Notes under the pieces: generated by a model
The model's database searches: none
Told to the model about the DNA's origin: nothing
The model's input: only the letters and a program-made list of their open reading frames with translations
Translations under genes and position numbers: made by a program
NCBI GenBank assembly: GCA_020062605.1
Contig: JAGUWA010000032.1
Span: forward strand, 1 to 5,084
DNA length: 5,084 bases
Reading direction: 5' to 3'
Origin: Parvibaculum sp.
Lineage (GTDB): Bacteria > Pseudomonadota > Alphaproteobacteria > Parvibaculales > Parvibaculaceae
Part shown: positions 1-4,868 of the stretch, piece by piece
How positions within the stretch are numbered: the stretch's first letter is position 1
Layout: each line of letters starts with the position of its first letter

Positions 1-33
1 CCGGTTCGGAAAACGGTCCAGACTATAAGCGAC

Positions 34-93
34 GAGCAGATTTTCACGATGAGACGGGATCGCAAGGCGATTCCGTCTCATCGTGATCTGCTC
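34..93. repeat. Long near-perfect inverted repeat (hairpin) at the 3' end of the DUF2189 gene
   Basis: Bases 34-41 (GAGCAGAT) pair with 86-93, and bases 45-57 (CACGATGAGACGG) pair with 73-85. Bases 59-63 (ATCGC) pair with 67-71, closed by AAG at 64-66. The only interruptions are a 3-base TTT bulge at 42-44 and one G-T pair (58/72). The stem is thus about 27 base pairs with a 3-base loop. Read in the minus direction, the base of the stem starts within the stop codon (TAG, 95-93) of the DUF2189 gene, so it would form the 3' end of that mRNA. No T-run follows on either strand, so a classic intrinsic terminator is not supported; mRNA 3'-end protection, a weak bidirectional terminator, or a copy of an interspersed palindromic element are all possible. 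From memory the core resembles palindromes scattered between genes in alphaproteobacterial genomes; this was not checked. Confidence 0.9.
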
Positions 94-893
94 TAGGCGT
101 CGTCTCCCACCAGCGCGCGCTGCGCATGCCAGGTTGCGTGCCCGAGCAGCGGAAAGATCACCGCAAGGCCCAGAAACCAGGTCGCGATCCCGAAGGCGGT
201 GAGAAGCGCGACAATCCAGGCCCAGAGCAGCATCGGCCAGAAATTGAGCCGCACCGCGCGAATGCTCGTCGTCACCGCCGTTACCGCGTCGATGTCGCGG
301 GCGAGAAGCAGCGGCACGGAAATCGCGGAAATCGCGAAAACGGCGAAGGCAATCGCGCCACCGGCTACCGAGCCGATGACCAGCATGGCGAGCCCGCGCT
401 GCGTGAGCAGCAGCATGGGCGCAAACTCGGAAAGGGGCGGTATGCCGGTCGATCCGAAGAAGAGAGCAAAGAGCCAGCCCGCGACCTGAAGCCAGATCAG
501 CATTGCCCCGGCAAGCATGGCGCCGACGAAGGCAAGCTGCGAAATGTTGCGGCTCGAAACGAAAGCGACATCGGCGAGCCTTACCGGCAGACCCGCTTCG
601 AGGCGGCGGCTTGCCTCGTAAAGCCCGACCGCAAGCATCGGCCCGACGAGGAGAAAACCCGCCGCCATGACCGGCACCAGCGCGCTGAGATTGGCGAAGA
701 GAAGCACCGCCACGAGCGAGAGCGATGCCAGCAGAAACGCGATGCCGTAGGTCAGGCTGATCGCCGGAACGACGCGCATGTCCGCCCATCCCGCTTCGAG
801 CCAGCGCCAGGGCTGATCGGGACGAATGCGGCGGACCACCGGCTCCACGCCGGCGGCACCCGTCATTTCCGTATTTCCTGCCGGAACGCCCAT
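93..893 (-). CDS. DUF2189 family (COG5473) multi-pass inner-membrane protein
   Basis: This is a 266-residue membrane protein of unknown function. It is recognisable as DUF2189 by three family-typical stretches: GPMLAVGLYEASRRLEAG (84-101), a PLLLARDIDAVTAVTTS-like segment (194-210), and FPLLGHATWHAQRALV (247-262) at the C-terminus. A soluble N-terminus of about 40 residues (IRPDQPWRWLEAGWAD) is followed by hydrophobic segments near 41-66, 69-92, 117-147, 166-197 and 218-250, giving five to six membrane passes. Family members are sometimes labelled cytochrome c oxidase subunit I-like, but no haem-copper ligand pattern is visible here. The ATG at 893 was chosen because GGGAGGGG (907-900) lies just upstream with the core about 8 bases away; an upstream in-frame ATG at 989 would add 32 residues without such a site, and an ATG at 866 with a weaker AGGA is an alternative. 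It is transcribed divergently from msrA, so the two may share control elements. The function is unknown. Confidence 0.85.
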   Translation of the reverse strand: MGVPAGNTEMTGAAGVEPVVRRIRPDQPWRWLEAGWADMRVVPAISLTYGIAFLLASLSLVAVLLFANLSALVPVMAAGFLLVGPMLAVGLYEASRRLEAGLPVRLADVAFVSSRNISQLAFVGAMLAGAMLIWLQVAGWLFALFFGSTGIPPLSEFAPMLLLTQRGLAMLVIGSVAGGAIAFAVFAISAISVPLLLARDIDAVTAVTTSIRAVRLNFWPMLLWAWIVALLTAFGIATWFLGLAVIFPLLGHATWHAQRALVGDDA

Positions 894-1056
894 CGTCAGC
901 CCCTCCCAAAGCAAAACCATCAGCAGCAACATGCTAGCCTTGGAACGTCCCTCCCGTCCATGTGGGATTGCGCCGCGAATGGCTCTCAAAGACGTGAGCC
1001 GATGTGAAAGGCGGGAACGATAATTTCAGCCTACATTCCATTCAGACACCTGGACC

Positions 1057-1070
1057 TTGATCCATATCAA
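1057..1070. promoter_or_regulatory. Perfect FNR/FixK-type binding palindrome (TTGAT-N4-ATCAA)
   Basis: TTGATCCATATCAA matches the FNR/FixK/Anr consensus at all ten defined positions. It lies in the DUF2189-msrA divergent region, centred at 1063.5, and its last two bases are part of the AAAGGAG Shine-Dalgarno stretch (1069-1075) of msrA. The centre is only about 23 bases before the msrA ATG, too close for normal class II activation (centre near -41.5) unless transcription starts inside the gene. Repression of msrAB by blocking RNA polymerase is the simpler reading; activation of the minus-strand DUF2189 gene, with a start near 1022, is also geometrically possible, though I see only a weak -10 there. 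The first three bases (TTG) are also an in-frame alternative start codon of msrA, which I do not prefer. The regulator itself is not in the window. Confidence 0.65.
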
Positions 1071-1086
1071 AGGAGCTCGAAGGCCC

Positions 1087-1701
1087 ATGCGATTCCTGCT
1101 TTCGCTAGCCCTTGCCCTCGCCATGCTCGCGGGAGGCGCATCCGCCCAAACGGAACCGGAAGAGACAACGGCTGTGGCGATCTTCGCCGGGGGCTGCTTC
1201 TGGTGCATGGAACCGCCCTTCGACAAGACGGACGGCGTGATCAGCACCACCTCGGGCTATACGGGCGGAACGGTCGCCAATCCGAGTTATGAGGAGGTCT
1301 CGCGCGGCGGAACGGGCCACGCCGAGGCGGTGAAAGTCGTCTACGACCCGGCCCGGGTGAGCTATGAGGAACTGCTGCACATCTTCTGGCGCAACATCGA
1401 TCCGTTCCGCAAGGATGCGCAGTTTTGCGACGTGGGTTCCCAGTACCGCTCGGCGATCTTCACCCTCGACGCGGAACAGAAGAGGCTCGCGGAGAAATCG
1501 AAGGAAGAGCTCGAGAAGTCGGGGCGTTTCTCGCAGCCCCTCGTGACGGAGATCGAAGAGGCGGGCCCCTTCTTTCCGGCCGAGAAATACCATCAGGATT
1601 ACTACGTGAAGAATCCGAACCGTTACACCTACTACCGCTGGAGCTGCGGACGCGATGCGCGGCTTGAGCAAGTCTGGGGCAACGAAGCGGGCGGGCATTG
1701 A
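1087..1701 (+). CDS. msrA: Exported peptide-methionine (S)-S-oxide reductase MsrA
   Basis: MsrA reduces the S-form of methionine sulfoxide, free or in proteins, using thiols. The ATG at 1087 (204 residues) is preferred over an in-frame TTG at 1057 because it gives a clean Sec signal peptide (MRFLLSLALALAMLAGGASA, likely cut after Ala20) and lies 11 bases after AAAGGAG, with GAAGG closer. The nucleophile is Cys37 in GGCFWCME. Glu80 (in GHAEAV), Asp115 and Tyr120 (in FCDVGSQYRS) keep the spacing of E. coli Cys51, Glu94, Asp129 and Tyr134. HQDYY at 169-173 is also typical. Further cysteines are Cys40 (forming CFWC with the nucleophile), Cys114 and Cys187 near the C-terminus, which are candidates for recycling. 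The protein should work in the periplasm and take electrons from a membrane-linked thioredoxin-like donor (inferred). It is followed after 10 bases by msrB, so the two form an operon. A perfect FNR/FixK-type box sits at its ribosome site. Confidence 0.96.
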   Translation: MRFLLSLALALAMLAGGASAQTEPEETTAVAIFAGGCFWCMEPPFDKTDGVISTTSGYTGGTVANPSYEEVSRGGTGHAEAVKVVYDPARVSYEELLHIFWRNIDPFRKDAQFCDVGSQYRSAIFTLDAEQKRLAEKSKEELEKSGRFSQPLVTEIEEAGPFFPAEKYHQDYYVKNPNRYTYYRWSCGRDARLEQVWGNEAGGH

Positions 1702-1706
1702 GGAGG
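1701..1706 (+). promoter_or_regulatory. msrB Shine-Dalgarno overlapping the msrA stop codon
   Basis: The full-consensus AGGAGG starts on the final A of the msrA TGA (1699-1701). It lies 5 bases before the ATG at 1712 and 8 bases before the ATG at 1715. This position lets ribosomes that finish msrA start msrB directly. It also fixes the msrB start downstream of the longer reading frame that opens at 1655. Confidence 0.85.
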
Positions 1707-1711
1707 ACAGC

Positions 1712-2215
1712 ATGATGTCACGACGCAAATTTCTGGGCGGAACCGCAGTTGCGGGCGTGCTCGCGGCGGCCGGAGCGGCGTTGCGCGGCGGCAGCGCGGA
1801 TGCGGCGGAGAACGGTTCCTTCGAAGTCGTCAGAACGAAGGCCGAATGGAAGGAACTGCTGACGCCCGAGCAATATTATGTACTTCGGGAGCACGGCACC
1901 GAACGGCCCGGCTCAAGCCCGCTCAACAAGGAAAAGCGCAGCGGCACGTTCCACTGCGCGGGATGCGACCTCGCCCTCTTCTCTTCGGAAACGAAATACG
2001 AGAGCGGCACGGGCTGGCCGAGCTTCTATGCGCCGCTCGACAACGCGGTCGGCACGTCGGAAGACCGGAGCTTCTTCATGACACGCGTCGAGGTTCACTG
2101 CCGCCGCTGCGGCGGCCATCTCGGACATGTCTTCGACGACGGCCCGCCGCCGACCGGAAAGCGCTACTGCATGAACGGCGTGGCGATGACCTTCGAGCCG
2201 GCCGGTCCCGCCTAG
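1712..2215 (+). CDS. msrB: Tat-exported peptide-methionine (R)-S-oxide reductase MsrB
   Basis: MsrB reduces the R-form of methionine sulfoxide in proteins, complementing MsrA. The start is the ATG at 1712 (167 residues) or the adjacent ATG at 1715; both follow AGGAGG at 1701-1706. The N-terminus has a twin-arginine signal, SRRKFLGG (3-10), then a hydrophobic alanine-rich stretch and a likely cut near ADAAE (about 29-33). The SelR domain runs from about 37 to 163. Zinc ligands are Cys82/Cys85 and Cys130/Cys133. The nucleophile is Cys153 in RYCMN, and HLGHVFDDGP (136-145) is a family hallmark. The usual recycling cysteine in SG-C-GWPSF is replaced by Thr100 (SGTGWPSF), so this is a form without the standard resolving cysteine. 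Tat export suits a zinc protein that folds in the cytoplasm. Its last 4 bases overlap the end of the convergent yaiI gene. Family assignment is certain; export is a strong inference. Confidence 0.96.
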   Translation: MMSRRKFLGGTAVAGVLAAAGAALRGGSADAAENGSFEVVRTKAEWKELLTPEQYYVLREHGTERPGSSPLNKEKRSGTFHCAGCDLALFSSETKYESGTGWPSFYAPLDNAVGTSEDRSFFMTRVEVHCRRCGGHLGHVFDDGPPPTGKRYCMNGVAMTFEPAGPA

Positions 2216-2670
2216 GGCACGCTGCGCCGTTTTGCATTCTGCAGAGCGTCTTCGAGCGCACGCAGGAAGCGGGAGCGATCCTCCCTGGAAAAGGCGGGAC
2301 CGCCGCCCTTCGACTGGCCCGTCTCCCGCAACTCCCGCATCAGATCGCGCATGGCAAGCGCCATCCCGATACTGTCCTTCGTGAAGGGCCGTCCGTCATG
2401 CCCCAGCGCCGCCGCGCCCCTTTCGAGTGCGCGGGAGGCCAGCGGAATATCGCCTGTCACCACGATATCGCCCACGCTCGCCCGCTCCGCGATCCAGTCA
2501 TCCGCCGCATCCGGCCCTTCCGGGACGACCACCTGCCGCACGAGCGGATGGCCGGTCGGCCGCATGCCGCTATTGCTGACAATGTGAACGGGCACGCCAT
2601 GGCGCTCGGCGACGCGCACCACCTCCTCCTTCACCGGGCAGGCATCGGCATCGACATAGATTTCGGTCAC
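2212..2670 (-). CDS. yaiI: YaiI/YqxD family protein (UPF0178, DUF188; PIN-like fold)
   Basis: This 152-residue protein has the same length as E. coli YaiI as I recall it and the same motif order: VDADACPVK (6-14), an SNS-x-MRP-like segment near 32-38, GDIVVTGDIPLA (67-78), RGAAAL (about 84-89) and a later AMRDLMRELR stretch. The conserved acidic residues (Asp7, Asp9, Asp68, Asp74) fit a PIN-domain-like metal-binding site, so a nuclease-like role has been suggested for the family, but no established function is known to me. The start is GTG at 2670, which places DADACP at the family-typical position; only weak ribosome sites (GAAG 5 bases away, AGGGA 11 bases away) precede it, and no better in-frame ATG is present. 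It diverges from the flavoprotein gene across 53 bp and overlaps the end of msrB by 4 bp. It has no evident link to methionine repair. Confidence 0.94.
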   Translation of the reverse strand: MTEIYVDADACPVKEEVVRVAERHGVPVHIVSNSGMRPTGHPLVRQVVVPEGPDAADDWIAERASVGDIVVTGDIPLASRALERGAAALGHDGRPFTKDSIGMALAMRDLMRELRETGQSKGGGPAFSREDRSRFLRALEDALQNAKRRSVP

Positions 2671-2723
2671 GCGTTCTTCATTCCCTGACTGCTTTCGGGT
2701 GCGGACGATGATAGCTTCCCCGC

Positions 2724-3959
2724 GTGACTGACACTCCCGGAAAATCCTCCCCGCGCCCCATCGCCGCGGTTATCGGCGGCGGCCCGGCGGGCCTCATGGC
2801 GGCCGAGCGGCTTGCGCCTGTCGCCGAAGTCCATCTTTTCGATGCCATGCCCTCGCTCGGCCGGAAATTCCTTCTTGCGGGCAAGAGCGGGCTGAACATT
2901 ACGCATGGCGAGGAACTCGACATCTTCCTGACCCGATTCGGCGCAGCGCGAGAACAACTCGAGCCCGCGTTGAGAGCCTTCACGCCGCACGACATCAGGT
3001 CATGGACAGCAGAACTCGGAATCGAAACCTTCCAGGGAAGCTCCGGCCGCGTCTTTCCCGTCATGATGAAGGCATCACCCCTGCTTCGGGCCTGGCTCCG
3101 GCGGCTTGGCGAAAGCGGTGTCATCTTCCATGCGTGGCATAGATGGCAGGGCTGGACGGAGGATGGTGCGCTCCGCTTCAGCGCGCCCGGTAGCGATCTT
3201 GCCTTCATGGCAGACGCGACCGTGCTCGCGCTTGGCGGCGCAAGCTGGCCGCGCCTTGGCGCCGATGGAAGCTGGACGCCGTTTCTGTCCGCGCGCGGCG
3301 TGGAGATAGCACCCTTCCGACCTTCGAATTGCGGCTTCGACGTCGCCTGGAGCGAGCACATGAAGGAGCGCTTCGCGGGTGCGCCGGTCAAATCCGTGAC
3401 GCTCGGCTTTGCGGGGGAAAGCGTGAAGGGCGACTTCGTGGTGACGGAGAATGGCATCGAGGGAAGCGCGGTCTATGCGCTCTCTGCCGCCCTTCGCGAC
3501 GCCACAGAACGCGACGGATATGCGACACTCTCGCTCGATCTCGCGCCGGACATGGACCTCGTCCGCCTCGAAACGGCGCTCGCTACGCCGCGCGGCAAGA
3601 ATTCCATCGCCAATCATCTGCGGAAGAAGGCGCATATAGACGGCGTGAAAGCCGCCTTGCTGCGGGAGGCGGCGGACAAGGCGGCGTTCGAGAACCCCTC
3701 GTCGCTCGCCCGCGCCATCAAGCGTCTGTCTCTGAGACTCGAACGCCCCCGACCCATCACCGAAGCGATCAGCGCCGTGGGTGGCATCCCGTTCGGCGAA
3801 CTCGACGAAGGCTTCATGCTGAAGAAATGTCCGGGCGTCTTCGCCGCCGGAGAGATGCTCGACTGGGAAGCACCGACCGGCGGCTATCTGATTTCGGCCT
3901 GCCTCGCCACGGGACGCGCGGCAGGCGACGGCGCGGCCCGTTGGCTCAGGCGTTCTTGA
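2724..3959 (+). CDS. FAD-dependent oxidoreductase, TIGR03862-like flavoprotein (HI0933/BaiN superfamily)
   Basis: This is a 411-residue predicted flavoprotein. The dinucleotide-binding motif is VIGGGPAGLMAAE at 16-28, with an acidic residue (Asp40) at the end of the second strand (HLFD). It is followed by GRKFLLAGKSGLNITH (46-61), the variant of the superfamily motif I associate with the TIGR03862 subgroup. GSSGRVFP (105-112), ALGGASWPRLG (168-178) and the C-terminal FAD-binding stretch GVFAAGEMLDWEAPTGGYLI (from 371), ending in a glycine-rich GRAAGDGA helix, complete the pattern. The superfamily includes YhiN/HI0933 and the bile-acid reductase BaiN; the substrate of this subgroup is unknown to me. 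No signal peptide or membrane segment is seen, so it is likely cytoplasmic. The start is GTG: an in-frame TAG at 2712-2714 rules out anything longer, and no clear Shine-Dalgarno precedes it. Its 3' end overlaps the convergent SDR gene by 14 bp. Confidence 0.92.
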   Translation: MTDTPGKSSPRPIAAVIGGGPAGLMAAERLAPVAEVHLFDAMPSLGRKFLLAGKSGLNITHGEELDIFLTRFGAAREQLEPALRAFTPHDIRSWTAELGIETFQGSSGRVFPVMMKASPLLRAWLRRLGESGVIFHAWHRWQGWTEDGALRFSAPGSDLAFMADATVLALGGASWPRLGADGSWTPFLSARGVEIAPFRPSNCGFDVAWSEHMKERFAGAPVKSVTLGFAGESVKGDFVVTENGIEGSAVYALSAALRDATERDGYATLSLDLAPDMDLVRLETALATPRGKNSIANHLRKKAHIDGVKAALLREAADKAAFENPSSLARAIKRLSLRLERPRPITEAISAVGGIPFGELDEGFMLKKCPGVFAAGEMLDWEAPTGGYLISACLATGRAAGDGAARWLRRS

Positions 3960-4725
3960 CCAGCATGCCGCCATCGACCGGGATCGCCACGCCGTTGAGA
4001 TAGGACGAGGCCGGAAGGACAACGCTGAGCGTCACATGCGCCACCTCCTCCGGAAGTCCGTAGCGCCGGAGCGGCACGCGGCGCTTCGCGAATATCTCCT
4101 TGTGTTCGTCCGGGATACCTTCCGTGATGCCGGTGCGGATCGGGCCGGGACAGATGCAATTCGCCGTCACGCCTTCGCGGCCAAGCTCGACCGCAAGCGC
4201 ACGGGTGAGGCCGATGACGCCATGCTTCGCCGCCACGTAAGGCGAATTGCCTGGCGTCGCGCCAAACCCTTCCGTCGACGCCACATTGACGATCCGCCCC
4301 TCGCCCGACTTTTTCAGCATTGGGAGCGCCGCACGAACGAAGCGCATATGCGCGGTGAGCATCACGTCGAGCGCAAGCGTCCATGTGTCTTCGTATCCGG
4401 GCTCTCCGATCCCGTGGAAAGTCGCAAGGCCCGCATTGTTGACGAGGATGTCGAGCCCGCCGAAGCGCTCCCCGACCTCTTTCACCACGCGGACAATGCC
4501 CTCCCCGTCGGCGACATCGAGCGCCCATCCTGCCGCTTCGCCGCCTGCTCCCTCGATCTCCTTCACAACCGCGTCCACCCGGTCCTGCGTCAGATCGATC
4601 ACGGCAACCTTCGCGCCTTCATCCGCAAAGACATGCGCGGTGGCGCGTCCCATGCCGCTCGCCGCACCCGTGACGAGCGCGACCTTCCCCTTGATCGAGC
4701 GGCTGAGTTTCCTGACGGGTTCCAT
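3946..4725 (-). CDS. Classical short-chain dehydrogenase/reductase (SDR), NAD(H)-type, unknown substrate
   Basis: This 259-residue protein has the classical SDR layout. The nucleotide-binding TGAASGMG is at 19-26. Asp44 at the end of strand 2 (VAVIDL) favours NAD(H) over NADP(H). LDV at 69-71 and NNAG at 96-99 follow. The catalytic Ser150 is in NVAST, and Tyr163 and Lys167 are in SPYVAAKHG. CPGPIRTGI follows the catalytic region, and the C-terminus is IPVDGGMLV. The helix-4 asparagine of the catalytic tetrad, usually in a DVN-L context, aligns with Met122 in ALDVMLTAH. The ATG at 4725 was chosen because GAGGAG (4738-4733) lies 7 bases upstream; the in-frame ATG at 4854 would add 43 residues unlike SDRs. 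Such enzymes oxidise or reduce alcohols and ketones; the substrate cannot be told from sequence. It diverges from the HD-domain gene and overlaps the flavoprotein gene tail to tail by 14 bp. Confidence 0.93.
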   Translation of the reverse strand: MEPVRKLSRSIKGKVALVTGAASGMGRATAHVFADEGAKVAVIDLTQDRVDAVVKEIEGAGGEAAGWALDVADGEGIVRVVKEVGERFGGLDILVNNAGLATFHGIGEPGYEDTWTLALDVMLTAHMRFVRAALPMLKKSGEGRIVNVASTEGFGATPGNSPYVAAKHGVIGLTRALAVELGREGVTANCICPGPIRTGITEGIPDEHKEIFAKRRVPLRRYGLPEEVAHVTLSVVLPASSYLNGVAIPVDGGMLVKNA

Positions 4726-4732
4726 GGATCGT

Positions 4733-4738
4733 CTCCTC
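4733..4738 (-). promoter_or_regulatory. Shine-Dalgarno deciding the SDR start
   Basis: GAGGAG on the minus strand (plus-strand CTCCTC), 7 bases before the ATG at 4725. It places the SDR start well inside the open frame that begins at 4854. Confidence 0.8.
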
Positions 4739-4819
4739 TTTTCCGATGCTTTCGCTCGCGCAAGGGTAGCCAAACCGCAGAACGCAAGCGAGATTGAACC
4801 TCGGTTTCCTTCACGCGTT

Positions 4820-4833
4820 TTGATCTGCATCCA
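4820..4833. promoter_or_regulatory. Possible degenerate FNR/FixK-type site (one mismatch)
   Basis: TTGATCTGCATCCA has a perfect left half (TTGAT) and a 4-of-5 right half (ATCCA instead of ATCAA). It lies in the 143-bp divergent region between the SDR and HD-domain genes, 35 bases before the HD-domain ATG. One mismatch to a ten-base consensus is not rare enough to be persuasive alone. It is recorded because a perfect copy occurs at 1057-1070 in a similar divergent position. Confidence 0.25.
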
Positions 4834-4868
4834 CGCTTCCCTTGCGGCAGCCACTCAAAGGAACGGCC

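Noticed and set aside
981..1000. Small inverted repeat GGCTC...GAGCC upstream of msrA
   Set aside because: Only five paired bases with a ten-base loop; common by chance in GC-rich DNA.
126..1007. Long plus-strand open frame (293 codons) across the DUF2189 gene
   Set aside because: It is antisense to a clear membrane-protein gene, its translation is an unstructured Arg/Glu/Gly/His-rich composition typical of a GC-rich shadow frame, and it shows no recognisable domain.
1014..1018. GGAAC as a possible EcfG-type (general stress) -35 element before msrA
   Set aside because: The required CGTT-like -10 is absent at 16-17 bases downstream; the same holds for the GGAAC near 951.
979..1023. Possible 14-codon leader ORF upstream of msrA (ATG at 979, TAA at 1021)
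   Set aside because: No Shine-Dalgarno sequence precedes it and the peptide shows no attenuator-like codon run; short frames of this size are expected by chance.
1019..1024. GATAAT as a possible -10 element for msrA
   Set aside because: Five of six bases match, but no acceptable -35 lies 16-18 bases upstream and there is no extended -10 TG; too weak to annotate.
1846..2688. Plus-strand open frame spanning msrB and the complement of yaiI
   Set aside because: It overlaps two well-supported genes in other frames and its Arg/Pro/His-rich product resembles no family; it is a product of GC-rich coding on the other frames.
3884..4528. Minus-strand open frame inside the SDR gene
   Set aside because: It is a frame-shifted shadow of the SDR, which has intact motifs in its own frame; no sign of a frameshift in the real gene.
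4036..4797. Plus-strand open frame antisense to the SDR gene
   Set aside because: No ribosome site or domain, and a composition typical of shadow frames; the opposite strand carries a full SDR with a good Shine-Dalgarno sequence.
4794..4824. TTGAAC / TTTGAT as a possible sigma-70 promoter for the HD-domain gene
   Set aside because: The spacer is 19 bases and both boxes are poor; not distinguishable from background.
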